A DNA stretch of 64,000 nt, taken from Sphingomonas natans (GTDB taxonomy: Bacteria; Pseudomonadota; Alphaproteobacteria; Sphingomonadales; Sphingomonadaceae). The stretch covers positions 181,583-245,582 of the forward strand of contig NZ_JAUOTP010000007.1 of assembly GCF_030546695.1 (NCBI RefSeq), read 5' to 3'. The notes beneath the pieces were generated by a model that saw nothing but the letters and a program-made list of their open reading frames with translations, had not been told where the DNA came from and did no database searches. This document shows, in pieces, positions 13,528 through 22,648 of this stretch. The position numbers and the translations under genes were made by a program. Within the stretch, counting starts at the first letter, position 1; each line of letters begins with the position of its first letter.

Positions 13528-14496
13528 ATGTTGAACCGATCGAACAGGTGGGCGATCCGCAATCGCTTCCTCGGCACCGCGATCCTCGCGGCGGCTGTGA
13601 TCGGCTGCGCTGTGTCGGCAGCGCCCGCGCTCGCCGATCCCACACTCGCGGGGACGCAGATCGCCAATACGGCAAGCCTCTCCTTCCTCGATGGCGGTGC
13701 CCCGCTCCATATCTCGAGCAACACGGTCACGCTCGGTGTCGATGTGCTGCTCGACGTCGTCCTCGAAGCCGAACAAGCCTCGATCCGCCCGTCCGGAGAC
13801 GCGGTCACGCCGGTCGGCTTCGTGCTCACCAATGGCGGCAATGCCGACGAGACCTTCGCGCTCACGGCGACGAACGATCCCGCCTCGACCGCCATCGTCG
13901 GGATCGCGACCGACAGCGACGGCGACGGCGTCTATAGTGCCGCCGATACGATGCTGACCGGCACTTCGGTGACGCTCGCACCGAACGAGCATCGCCGGCT
14001 GTTCGTGCTCGCGCGCCGCGGCGCCGGCGGCCAGGACGCGACCGTCTCGCTCACGGCGGCTTCGACGACGGGCAGCGGCGACGCCGGCACGGTCTTCGCG
14101 GGCGCCGGCGTCGGCGGCGCGGATGCGATCGTCGGGCATACGGGCGGCCGCGCCACCGCGCACACGCTCCTGACGACGCAGGCGACCGGTCCGAGACTGG
14201 AGAAGTCGCAGTCCGTGCGCGCGCAGGACGGATCCGATCATGCCGGGCACGGATCGATCATCACCTATCGTCTGGACGCGCATTTCCCCGGCGCGACGGC
14301 CGCAGTCGAACTCCGCGATGCAATTCCGGCCGGCACGGTCTTCGTCCCCGGCAGCATGATGCTGGACGGCAAGCCCCTGACCGATGCCGCGGACGGCGAC
14401 CCGGCCAGCTTCGATGGCAGTGCCGTCCGCATCGTCCTCGGCGACGTGACGGTCACGTCCGTCCGTACCGTCACCTTCGAAACCAAGATTCTTTGA
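13528..14496 (+). CDS. Secreted protein with NTA module and DUF11-like C-terminus (operon gene 1)
   Basis: A 322-residue secreted protein of unknown role. The signal peptide ends near APALA. The mature N-terminus has AGTQIANTASLSF followed by SSNTVTLGVDV, a module repeated in two other proteins of this operon. The middle has a Ca-binding-type loop (DSDGDGVYSAADTML), then a DUF11-like beta-sandwich (LRDAIPAGTVFVPGSMMLDG). No membrane anchor or enzyme motif is visible. It leads a same-strand run with genes at 14507, 15019 and 16216, with gaps of 10 to 70 bases, so they are probably one operon. Proteins with such domains are generally surface structural or adhesive proteins; that is inference. 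The translation start has only a weak ribosome binding site. Confidence 0.82.
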   Translation: MLNRSNRWAIRNRFLGTAILAAAVIGCAVSAAPALADPTLAGTQIANTASLSFLDGGAPLHISSNTVTLGVDVLLDVVLEAEQASIRPSGDAVTPVGFVLTNGGNADETFALTATNDPASTAIVGIATDSDGDGVYSAADTMLTGTSVTLAPNEHRRLFVLARRGAGGQDATVSLTAASTTGSGDAGTVFAGAGVGGADAIVGHTGGRATAHTLLTTQATGPRLEKSQSVRAQDGSDHAGHGSIITYRLDAHFPGATAAVELRDAIPAGTVFVPGSMMLDGKPLTDAADGDPASFDGSAVRIVLGDVTVTSVRTVTFETKIL

Positions 14497-14506
14497 GGAG
14501 TTCGTA

Positions 14507-14974
14507 ATGTTGCGTTCGCTTACCATTGCGGCAGTCGCACTCGGCGCTTTCCCGGCCGTCGCGGCGGGCCCGCTCGAAGTGACCTCGCGCGTGATGGTGG
14601 AAGCCAAGCAGCGCGCCGACGACGGCAGCACGCGCGTCGCGTTGTTGCCGGCGCGTCGCGTCGTGCCCGGCGATCGTGTCGTGTTCGTCCTCGCCTATCG
14701 CAATGTCGGCCGTCAGCCGCTGAGCGATATCGTGCTCGACAATCCGGTGCCCGCCGGGCTCGCCTATCGCGCGCCCGCTCAAGGCTCCGCCGTTCCGGAC
14801 GTCTCGATCGACGGCAAGACCTATGGCGCGCTCGCCGCGCTGCGCGTTCCCGTCGCCGGCGGCAGCACGCGCGCCGCGACGGCCGAGGATGTGACGAACG
14901 TCCGCTGGCGGATCGACCGTCCGATCGCCGCAGGCACGCAGGGTCAGTTCGCATTCCAGGCGATCCTCCGGTGA
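14507..14974 (+). CDS. Small secreted DUF11-like protein (operon gene 2)
   Basis: A 155-residue protein with a short signal peptide (ending FPAVAA) and a single DUF11-like domain: GDRVVFVLAYRNVGRQPL then IVLDNPVPAGLAYRAPA. It lacks the NTA module seen in genes 1, 3 and 4. GAGGAG sits 6-8 bases upstream of the ATG, and the gap to gene 1 is 10 bases. A role as a periplasmic or surface structural subunit is likely but not shown. Confidence 0.8.
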   Translation: MLRSLTIAAVALGAFPAVAAGPLEVTSRVMVEAKQRADDGSTRVALLPARRVVPGDRVVFVLAYRNVGRQPLSDIVLDNPVPAGLAYRAPAQGSAVPDVSIDGKTYGALAALRVPVAGGSTRAATAEDVTNVRWRIDRPIAAGTQGQFAFQAILR

Positions 14975-15018
14975 TCCGCCGCCGCGCTCAGAATCAACAG
15001 GGAAGGAAGCTTCAGGCA

Positions 15019-16146
15019 ATGTTCGTGAGAAAGGCCATCCCGGCATTGCTCGCCGGATCGGCGGGGCTCTGCTTCGCAGGGACGGCGCAGGCCGCGCCGC
15101 AGACGACCGCCGGCACGGTCATCAACAATACCGCATCGGTAACCTACACGGTCAACGGCACGGCGCAGTCCTCGACTTCGACGACCGCGACCTTCGTGGT
15201 CGATCGCAAGGTCAACTTCACGGTCGTGACCGATCAGAGCGGGATGACGCAAGTCAATCTCGGCCAGCAGAATGCCGTCACCACATTCAAAGTGACGAAC
15301 CTGACCAACGACGCGCAGGATTTCCTGCTCGATCCGGATCAGCAGAGCATTTCACTGGGCATCCTGCCCGGCACCGACAATTTCGACATGCTGAACCTGA
15401 AGGCCTATGTCGATTCCAACGGCAACGGCGTCTATGACGCGGGCGTCGATACGGCGACCTATATCGACGAGCTCGCGCCGGATGCTTCGGTCGCCGTCTT
15501 TCTCGTCGGCAATGTCCCGACCACGCCGACCGCGCAGCTCGCCTTCGATTCGCTGCACGTGATCGTCGCGGCCGGCGGCGCGACCGCGACGAAGGGCACG
15601 GCGCTGATCGCGACCGATCTCAATCTCGCCAATGCCGACAATACGGTGGATATCGTTTTCGCCGACGACGACAGTGACGGTACGCTCTATCTCGGCGACA
15701 TTGCGCGCAACGGCCAGGGCCGGGCCTATTCGGGATACGAGATCGGCACGCACAATGTCGCGCTGACGGTCACCAAGTCGGCGCGGATCGTCTCCGACGG
15801 AGTCAATCTCCTCTTTCCGAAGGCGCTGCCGGGAGCGACCGTCGAATATTGCCTGCTCGTCAACAATGCGACGCTGCTGACGGCGGCAACGGGCGTCAAT
15901 CTGAGCGACGTGGTTCCGGTCAAGACGACCTACGTTCCCGGCTCGATCTCGATCGGACTGCCGGGCGTGCCGGGCATCGCCTGCGTACTCAGCGGATCGG
16001 CCGAAGACGACGATGCCGATGATGCGGCCGAGAGCGACGGCTTCACTGCCTCGTTCGATGGATCGACCAAGACGGTCGCCGCGCATCTCGACAGCGTCAA
16101 CGGCGCCTCTTCCATCGCCGTCGCCTTCAAGGTCACGATTAACTAG
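15019..16146 (+). CDS. Secreted protein with NTA module and DUF11-like domain (operon gene 3)
   Basis: A 375-residue secreted protein. The start is set at ATG 15019, with GGGAAGG upstream; an in-frame GTG at 14971 would add 16 charged residues before the signal peptide. The mature N-terminus reads AGTVINNTASVTYTVNG, matching the module of genes 1 and 4. The middle carries a Ca-binding-like loop (DSNGNGVYDAGVD) and an acidic stretch (ADDDSDGTLYLGD). The C-terminal third is DUF11-like (LSDVVPVKTTYVPGSIS) with an acidic insert (SAEDDDADDAAESDG). No anchoring signal is visible. The protein resembles gene 1 in overall plan and may be a duplicated subunit. Confidence 0.82.
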   Translation: MFVRKAIPALLAGSAGLCFAGTAQAAPQTTAGTVINNTASVTYTVNGTAQSSTSTTATFVVDRKVNFTVVTDQSGMTQVNLGQQNAVTTFKVTNLTNDAQDFLLDPDQQSISLGILPGTDNFDMLNLKAYVDSNGNGVYDAGVDTATYIDELAPDASVAVFLVGNVPTTPTAQLAFDSLHVIVAAGGATATKGTALIATDLNLANADNTVDIVFADDDSDGTLYLGDIARNGQGRAYSGYEIGTHNVALTVTKSARIVSDGVNLLFPKALPGATVEYCLLVNNATLLTAATGVNLSDVVPVKTTYVPGSISIGLPGVPGIACVLSGSAEDDDADDAAESDGFTASFDGSTKTVAAHLDSVNGASSIAVAFKVTIN

Positions 16147-16177
16147 GGTCAAGTCACTCACAAACAAGGAGAAACCA

Positions 16178-16204
16178 CTCCGGCGCACGCACTGTGCGCC
16201 GGAG
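16178..16204 (+). promoter_or_regulatory. Intra-operon hairpin covering the Shine-Dalgarno of the giant gene
   Basis: CTCCGGCGCAC (16178-16188) and GTGCGCCGGAG (16194-16204) form a perfect 11-bp stem with a 5-base loop. The right arm contains most of the GGAGG (16201-16205) that is the only ribosome binding site for ATG 16216. It could limit translation of the last gene or end part of the transcripts. Pairing is seen in the sequence; regulation is inference. Confidence 0.6.
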
Positions 16205-16215
16205 GCCGACGTCTC

Positions 16216-19200
16216 ATGCCTTTCGCACGCGCCCCGCTACTTTGCCTTGCCGCCCTGATCGGGCTGGCCACGGCCGCGCCTGCGGCCGCGGAGCTGGTGA
16301 CGCGCGTCGACAATACGGCGACACTCTCGTTCGGCAGCGCCGACGCGCGCCAGAGTGTGTCGTCCAATACGACATCGCTGGATGTCGACGTCACCAAGCG
16401 TCCGACGACGCTCAGCTTCCGATTGCTGCCGCCCGGCTATCAATTGTCCGGCATGACCTGCGAGACATCGCCCAAGTTGCGTTTCGTGCCCGCACCGATC
16501 GATCAAGCGACGCTCGAAGCCGCGCCCGTGCTCGAGACGCTCGATATCGACACGCCGATGATCATGGTCCTCGACAATCAGGCCGGCAATCACGATCCGA
16601 AGGCTCGCGAGACGAGCTGGATCACGGTTACCGCGGACAATTTCGATATCGTCTTGCCCCTCGTGGAGACGGGCGAGAATACGGGGGTGTTCGCCGGAGG
16701 TGTTCCATCAGGCGGTTCGGATCCGGCAACGTCTGCTTGCGATCCTACGCTGACTCGCCGCGCTAGACTGAAGTTGTCCTTCATAGAGGATGACTATAGC
16801 CTCCCTTCGACTTTCTCACTGCTGATCGATCCGGCGGGCTATGTGTTCGATTCTGAGACCGGCGCGCTGGTGGACGGCGCCGAGGTGACGTTGCTCGACG
16901 AAAATGGCCGGCCGGCAGAGGTTTATGGCGACGATGGCAAGAGCCGCTATCCCGCCACCGTCATCAGCGGCGCATCGGCGACCGACGCGAGCGGGCGCAA
17001 ATATGTGTTCGCGCAGGGCCATTATCGATTCCCGCTGGTCGCGGCCGGGCGCTATCACCTGCAGATCGCGCCGCCTGGCGGCTATACGGCACCCTCGAAA
17101 AAGGATCGCGCGGCGCTCGATCTGCTGAAGGACCCGACCGGCCAGCCTTTCCTGCTCAACGAGGCGTCGTTCGGCGGCACGTTCGAGCTTTCGGACCCCG
17201 ATCCCTTCTACTCCGACATTCCTCTCGACCGCGCCGGCGAGACGGTCCTGCTGCTGACGAAAACGGCGTCAGTCCGTGAAGCATCGCCGGGCGACTTCAT
17301 ACAATATCGGGTAGTCCTTCAAAATAGAGGGACAGTCCCCGCATACAATATCCATCTGACGGATATTCTTCCGCCCGGTCTGCGATTCGAGCCCGGTTCG
17401 CATCGCGGAGCCGAGCCGCCCAAGGTCGGAGGCAATGGCCGGAACCTCGATTTCGAGGTTCCGGTCGTCGCGCCGAAGGCGAGCGTCGAGGTGCGCTACG
17501 TGGTGTCGGTCGCACCGGGCGCGCCCGCGGGCGAGGCGATCAACCGCGTGCTGGCCTCTGGCAGCAGTGGCGTCACGGCGAACGAGGCAGCGGCGGCGGT
17601 GCGCCTCAAGCCGCTGCTGTTCACCGATGGGTTCACCGTCATCGGCCGTGTGACCGAGGGCGATTGCAGCGATCCGATCGATCACCGCAAGGGACTTGGC
17701 GGCATCCGGCTATTGATGGAAGACGGAACCTATGTGGTTACCGATCATGACGGTCTGTACCATTTCGAAGGGGTCCGGCCCGGCCGTCACGTGGTCCAGC
17801 TCGATACGGCGAGCGTTCCGGCGAGCCACGAGGCCGTGGCGTGCGACCAGGACACCCGCCAGGCGCGCAGTGCGATCTCGCGCTTCGTGGAGAGCGATGG
17901 CGGCCTGCTGAAGCGCGTCGACTTCCAGCTCCGCCCGACGGGCAAGGCCGCGACGACGAAGCAGGCGCTGCCGATCTTGGTGGCGGACGAGGCGACCGCC
18001 GCGGGCAATCGCGACTGGTTCGCCGGGCAGCAGCCGGGCGTGGAGATGCTGTTCCCGCAGATCGATCACAATCCGCGCGCGCCGGCGCTCCGCGTGGTCA
18101 TCAAGCACCTGCCGAGCCAGCACGTGGCGCTCAGGATCAATGGCGTGCTGAGCGATCCGCTCGCCTTCGACACGACCGATACCGATCCCACGGGCACGAT
18201 CGCGATCTCGCGCTGGACCGGCCTGCCAATCGGCGAGGGCGATAACCGGATCGAGGCGCGGATCCTCGACGCGCAGGGTGCCGTCGTCACCACGATCGAG
18301 CGTGTCGTCCACTCGGCCAGCGTCGCGTCGCACGCGGCGATCGTGCCGGACAAGAGCCGCCTGGTCGCCGACGGCGTCACGCAGCCGCTACTGGCGGTGA
18401 AGGTCACCAATCGTGACGGCCATCCTGTGCGCGACGGCACGCTGCTGCCGTTCCACGTCGATCAGCCCTATACCGCGGCGGTGGATGCCGAACTGGCGCA
18501 GGCGCGCCAGCTGACGGCCGGCGGCCGCGCCACCACGACGGCGCGCGTCACGGGCGACGAAGGCCTGGCATTCATCGCGCTGGAGCCGACCACGCAGGCG
18601 GGTTCCGTGCACGCGCAGGTGACGCTCACCGAAGAGAAGATGACCCGCACCAGCGATATCCGCGCGTGGCTGTCGGCATCGGTGAAGGACTGGATGGTCG
18701 TCGGCTTCGGCAGCGGCACGCTCGGCTACGACACGCTCAACAAGCATCGCGGCGCGCTCGACGGCAGCGGCGCGGGCGAGAGCGTGCACGATGGCCATCT
18801 CGCGCTCTACGCCAAGGGACGGATCAAGGGGTCCTGGCTGGCGACGATCGCCTATGACAGCGATCGGACGCGCGATCGCGATCGCGGCCTGCTGGGCGTG
18901 ATCGATCCCGATCGCTATTACACCGTCTATGGCGACGGTTCGCGTCAGGGCTATGACGCGCCGACCGAGCGGAAACTATATCTCCGCCTCGAGCGCCGCG
19001 AATTCTACGCTTTGTTCGGCGATTACGAGACCGGCCTCACCGACACCCAGCTCGGTCGCTACAGCCGGACGCTCAACGGCGTAAAGACCGCCTATAACGG
19101 CAATCACCTGACTTTCACTGCCTTCGGGGCGCACACCGACGAGCTGTATGCGCGCGACGAGATCCAGGGGAATGGCCTCAGCGGCCCGTATCGCCTGTCC

Positions 19201-21213
19201 GGCCGCGACATCGTGCCCAACAGCGACAAGCTTCGCATCGAGGTGCGCGATCGCTTCCGCTCCGAGCTGATCGTGTCCTCGACGCAGATGACGCGGCATA
19301 TCGATTACGACATCGATACCGCGCTCGGCACGATCCGCTTCCGCGAACCCGTCCTGACGCGCGATTCCAGCCTCAACCCGATCATCATCGTCGTCGATTA
19401 CGAGACCTATGGCCGCGGGCGGAAGCTCGTTGCGGGCGGGCGTGCCGCGCTGAAGCTTGCCGGCGACAAGGTCGAAGTCGGCGCGACGGCGCTGCGCGAC
19501 GAGACGATCACCGTCGCGACGGTGCTGGCGGTCGATGCCAAGGCGAAGCTGGGGCAGGTTGCGGAACTGCGCGCTGAAGCGGCGACCGGCGGCAAAGACG
19601 GGCTGGAATCCGGCCGGGCGTGGCTCGTCGAGGCCGAGCACCACAGCCCGTCGCTCGATCTGCTCGGCTATGCGCGCCAGCAGGATCTCGGCTTTGGCGT
19701 CGGCCAGCAGAATCTTGTCGAGGCGGGCACGCGCAAGTTGGGGCTGGACGGGCGCCTGCGCCTGACCGAGCGGCTCGCGGTGACGGGCACCGCCTGGCAT
19801 CAGGACCAGCTGGCGACGGGAGGCGAGCGCGATGCCGCCGATGTGCGGATCGAGCTGCGCCGCGCGCGGGGCACGATATTCGTCGGCAGCCAGCTGGCGA
19901 TGGATCGCGGCATCGACGGCAAGAACCGGGACTCGCGCCTGCTGACCCTGGGCGGCACGCAGGCTGTCATGGACGGCAAATTGACATTGTCCGGCCAGAC
20001 GCAGATCGCGCCCGGTGGCGACAAGGACAGCGTGGATTTCCCGATCCGCCACCAGCTTCAGCTTGCCTACCGCGTGACCTCGGATGTCCGCGTGCTGGGC
20101 GGTTACGAGATCGCGCAGGGCAAGGATTTCACCGCGCACACGAAGCAGGTCGGGTTCGACGTCTCGCCCTGGGCGGGCGCGAAGCTGATGAGCACGATCA
20201 ATCAGCAGGGCGTCGGCAATGCGATCGGCGAGAATGGCCAGCGGACCTTTGCCCAATATGGCCTCAACCAGTCCCTGCCGCTCGGCGAGAAGTGGACGGT
20301 CGACGCGACCGTGGATGCGAGCAGCACCGTGCGCGGGCGCATCCCCGAAGGGGCCGTCATCAACGCCTTCCAGCCGGTCGCCTCGGGCGGCACGCTGGCG
20401 CAGGACGGCACCAACGGCGATTATACGGCGGTTACGATGGGCGCCAATTATCGCGCGCGGCTGTGGTCGTGGAACGGTCGGCTTGAAGTCCGGCGCAGCG
20501 ACGCCGGCAACCGCATCGGCCTGACAAGCAACGTGCTGCGTTCGCTGGGCGAGGGAAGGACGCTGGCCGGCGCGGTGCGCTGGTATCAGGTCAAGCAGGA
20601 TGGCGGCGCGACGGCGGCCTATGCCACCGCCGATGTCTCGCTCGCGTGGCGGCCGCTCGACAGCCGCTGGTCGATCCTTGAGCGGCTGACGGCGCGCAAC
20701 GAACGCGCCGACGCAGGTTTCACCGATCGCAACGTCCTCGGCGTGCCCGCTTATGGCGGCGGCTATCAGGCGACGCTGCGGTTCATCAACAATGTCGCGG
20801 TCAATTACCGCAGCGGACCCGAGGGGCAGGGCCACGGCATCGAGGCGACGCTGTATTACGGTGTCAAATGGGTTCGCGGCAGCTTCGGCGCCGACGATTA
20901 TTCGGGCTTGATCGACGTGATCGGCTTCGATCTGCGCCGGGATCTCGGCCGCAAGTTCGATGTCGGCGTCCAGGGATCGACGCAGCATGCGTGGGAGCGC
21001 AAGAGCATCGCCTTCAGCGGCGGGCCGACCGTCGGCGTCTCTCCCGCCACCAACGTGTGGATCACGGCGGGCTATAATGTCGCCGGCTTCCGCGATCGTG
21101 ATTTCAGCAAGGATCGCTATACGAGGTCCGGTCCGTATCTCACGATGCGGCTCAAGTTCGACCAGCGCACCATCGGTGATGCGGCGAGCACGGTGCTGGG
21201 ACGGCGATTTTAG
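16216..21213 (+). CDS. Giant outer-membrane protein with NTA, DUF11, SdrD-B-like and Ig-like domains (operon gene 4)
   Basis: A 1,665-residue protein. After the signal peptide (ending APAAA) it has the NTA module (VDNTATLSF, SSNTTSLDVDV), then a carboxypeptidase-regulatory/SpaA-like region (about 215-300), a DUF11 domain (about 345-470, LTDILPPGLRFEPGS), a second regulatory-like fold (about 490-545, HDGLYHFEGVRPGRHVVQLD) and an invasin-type Ig-like domain (about 705-800, VADGVTQPLLAVKVTNRDG). From about residue 822 to the end the sequence alternates like a large beta-barrel and ends in Phe (VLGRRF), as outer-membrane proteins do. It is the last gene of the operon, behind a hairpin that masks its ribosome binding site. 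It may anchor or export the three small proteins. No enzyme motif is visible. Confidence 0.85.
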   Translation: MPFARAPLLCLAALIGLATAAPAAAELVTRVDNTATLSFGSADARQSVSSNTTSLDVDVTKRPTTLSFRLLPPGYQLSGMTCETSPKLRFVPAPIDQATLEAAPVLETLDIDTPMIMVLDNQAGNHDPKARETSWITVTADNFDIVLPLVETGENTGVFAGGVPSGGSDPATSACDPTLTRRARLKLSFIEDDYSLPSTFSLLIDPAGYVFDSETGALVDGAEVTLLDENGRPAEVYGDDGKSRYPATVISGASATDASGRKYVFAQGHYRFPLVAAGRYHLQIAPPGGYTAPSKKDRAALDLLKDPTGQPFLLNEASFGGTFELSDPDPFYSDIPLDRAGETVLLLTKTASVREASPGDFIQYRVVLQNRGTVPAYNIHLTDILPPGLRFEPGSHRGAEPPKVGGNGRNLDFEVPVVAPKASVEVRYVVSVAPGAPAGEAINRVLASGSSGVTANEAAAAVRLKPLLFTDGFTVIGRVTEGDCSDPIDHRKGLGGIRLLMEDGTYVVTDHDGLYHFEGVRPGRHVVQLDTASVPASHEAVACDQDTRQARSAISRFVESDGGLLKRVDFQLRPTGKAATTKQALPILVADEATAAGNRDWFAGQQPGVEMLFPQIDHNPRAPALRVVIKHLPSQHVALRINGVLSDPLAFDTTDTDPTGTIAISRWTGLPIGEGDNRIEARILDAQGAVVTTIERVVHSASVASHAAIVPDKSRLVADGVTQPLLAVKVTNRDGHPVRDGTLLPFHVDQPYTAAVDAELAQARQLTAGGRATTTARVTGDEGLAFIALEPTTQAGSVHAQVTLTEEKMTRTSDIRAWLSASVKDWMVVGFGSGTLGYDTLNKHRGALDGSGAGESVHDGHLALYAKGRIKGSWLATIAYDSDRTRDRDRGLLGVIDPDRYYTVYGDGSRQGYDAPTERKLYLRLERREFYALFGDYETGLTDTQLGRYSRTLNGVKTAYNGNHLTFTAFGAHTDELYARDEIQGNGLSGPYRLSGRDIVPNSDKLRIEVRDRFRSELIVSSTQMTRHIDYDIDTALGTIRFREPVLTRDSSLNPIIIVVDYETYGRGRKLVAGGRAALKLAGDKVEVGATALRDETITVATVLAVDAKAKLGQVAELRAEAATGGKDGLESGRAWLVEAEHHSPSLDLLGYARQQDLGFGVGQQNLVEAGTRKLGLDGRLRLTERLAVTGTAWHQDQLATGGERDAADVRIELRRARGTIFVGSQLAMDRGIDGKNRDSRLLTLGGTQAVMDGKLTLSGQTQIAPGGDKDSVDFPIRHQLQLAYRVTSDVRVLGGYEIAQGKDFTAHTKQVGFDVSPWAGAKLMSTINQQGVGNAIGENGQRTFAQYGLNQSLPLGEKWTVDATVDASSTVRGRIPEGAVINAFQPVASGGTLAQDGTNGDYTAVTMGANYRARLWSWNGRLEVRRSDAGNRIGLTSNVLRSLGEGRTLAGAVRWYQVKQDGGATAAYATADVSLAWRPLDSRWSILERLTARNERADAGFTDRNVLGVPAYGGGYQATLRFINNVAVNYRSGPEGQGHGIEATLYYGVKWVRGSFGADDYSGLIDVIGFDLRRDLGRKFDVGVQGSTQHAWERKSIAFSGGPTVGVSPATNVWITAGYNVAGFRDRDFSKDRYTRSGPYLTMRLKFDQRTIGDAASTVLGRRF

Positions 21214-21349
21214 GGCATCGCGATTCGCGCATCACCGCGGCGTATCGGAGCCGTTTGCGGGAACTTTGCTTGGACTAGATTGTCCTGCGTAACGATTTTG
21301 GTGCGGCTCGGATGTGGCGTGCTCCGGCACCGGCTGTTTGAGGATGTTG

Positions 21350-21772
21350 ATGAACTACGCCAGCCTTGTGGCCGCTCAGCTGGCAATCGATCGCTTCGTG
21401 CAGCAATTGCTCGATCTGGTTCGCGCCCGGGATGCGCGCCCGGCGGCGGCGGCGTTTACACTCGAGATGCTGGCGGCGGCGCTGCGCGATCATTTCGCGG
21501 TAGAGGATGCCGTCGTTCTGGAAACGATTGCCGCAACGAAAGATGCTCGTCATGCGCTGGCCGCGCAGGCGGCACAGGCCGAACGCGAGGCGCTGAAGAC
21601 GGATTGGGCGCGCTATCAGGATCGGTGGGCCGATGCGCAAATCGCTGTCGATTGGTCCGGGTTTTCAGCGGACAGCATTGCCCTGCTGGGCCCGTTTCGC
21701 GAGCGCATGAACCGCGCAGCCGCGATCCTCTATTCGCTGGCGCTTCACTATGACGTGATCGGAATCGATTGA
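21350..21772 (+). CDS. Degenerate hemerythrin-like helical protein
   Basis: A 140-residue all-helical protein. ATG 21350 has GAGG 6-7 bases upstream. LRDHFAVEDAVVLETI resembles the second metal-binding helix of HHE hemerythrins, but the first-helix His is absent and the last helix keeps only HYDVIG, so a full diiron site is doubtful. It is tail-to-tail with a better hemerythrin-like gene 7 bases away. It may be a partner that has lost metal binding, or a member of a different four-helix family. Confidence 0.6.
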   Translation: MNYASLVAAQLAIDRFVQQLLDLVRARDARPAAAAFTLEMLAAALRDHFAVEDAVVLETIAATKDARHALAAQAAQAEREALKTDWARYQDRWADAQIAVDWSGFSADSIALLGPFRERMNRAAAILYSLALHYDVIGID

Positions 21773-21779
21773 TGAGCGC

Positions 21780-22154
21780 TCAGGCGATGAGCGGGAACAG
21801 GGCCTGCTCTTCATAGCGCATCCGCCGGAGCAGGCGCGCGAGCAGCGCCCGCGCGGAGGCTCGATAAGCGTGCCATCCATCCTGGATCGAGCTTACCGAC
21901 CATTCGATCATATGCGCCGAGACGGCTGCGTCGAGCTCCGTGTCCAGCCCGTGATAGACGGCGGCATGGGTCTTTGAGAGGCCGGGAAGCTTCATCCGCT
22001 CGACGGCCGAATGAACCGAAAGTTCGCGTATCAGCTCCCAGCGCAGCCGCGGGAAGGCCATATCGACCGGGGGCGAGCTTGCCTCGAGAAAGGCTTCGAG
22101 CCGGCCGACGATCGCGCGGAGCCGCTCGTGGTCGTCCATCAATCGCGCGATCAC
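21780..22154 (-). CDS. Hemerythrin HHE-domain protein
   Basis: A 124-residue four-helix protein. GTG 22154 is chosen because GGAGG lies 7 bases upstream; ATG 22139 is an alternative. The candidate iron ligands are in order: His in MDDHERL, His and Glu in LSVHSAVERM, His in SAHMIEW and Glu in RYEEQALFPL. This suits an oxygen- or NO-binding diiron protein in the cytoplasm. It is separate from, but codirectional with, the kinase/regulator cluster upstream (113-bp gap), so it could be regulated with it. Confidence 0.78.
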   Translation of the reverse strand: MIARLMDDHERLRAIVGRLEAFLEASSPPVDMAFPRLRWELIRELSVHSAVERMKLPGLSKTHAAVYHGLDTELDAAVSAHMIEWSVSSIQDGWHAYRASARALLARLLRRMRYEEQALFPLIA

Positions 22155-22267
22155 TGCTCGTCCTCCGCTGCGATGCCACGCTCTGCGAACAGACTTAACG
22201 GCGCCTTTCGAGGACGCGCGAAGCGACGCCTGCTTCGACCATCGTCTGAGCGGTCGGCGATTTGGCG

Positions 22268-22648
22268 TCAGCTGGATGCGCGGAGCAGGTCGCGGACTTC
22301 CTGGGCGAGCCCGATCGGATCGAACGGCTTGATGATGACCCCGGCTGCACCGCGCGAGCGATAATCGGCAACGTCGGCGGCACGGCCCCGGGCCGTCATG
22401 AACAAAACGGGCAGCGTTTCGGCGGCATCGCGCTCGCGCAGATGCTCGAGCACCTCCAGTCCATCCATGCCGGGCATCATCACGTCGAGGATCGCTACGT
22501 CGGGCAGCCATCCCGTGTCGACGATCTCGAGCGCTTCCCGACCGGACGCGGCGACGCGGACGGACAGGTTCGGATCGAGCCCCAAAGACAAGGCAACGAT
22601 GTGGCGGATGTCGTCGTCATCGTCGACATACAGGATCGACAGCGTCAC
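22268..22648 (-). CDS. Single-domain CheY-like response regulator
   Basis: A 126-residue receiver without an output domain. It has the acidic pocket (YVDDDDDIR), phosphoacceptor Asp in AILDVMMPGMDG, the Thr in FMTARGR and Lys in IIKPFDP. Its start overlaps the end of the hybrid kinase by 4 bases, so it is translationally coupled to it and is probably a phosphorelay intermediate or sink for that kinase. Confidence 0.92.
   Translation of the reverse strand: MTLSILYVDDDDDIRHIVALSLGLDPNLSVRVAASGREALEIVDTGWLPDVAILDVMMPGMDGLEVLEHLRERDAAETLPVLFMTARGRAADVADYRSRGAAGVIIKPFDPIGLAQEVRDLLRASS

Noticed and set aside
16194..16766. Alternative GTG start at 16194 in another frame
   Set aside because: It gives an arginine-rich sequence without signal peptide; ATG 16216 gives a clear signal peptide and a 1,665-residue protein.
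18976..20988. Long minus-strand open frame inside the giant outer-membrane gene
   Set aside because: It is an arginine- and alanine-rich antisense frame caused by high GC content; the plus-strand frame has a signal peptide and recognisable domains.
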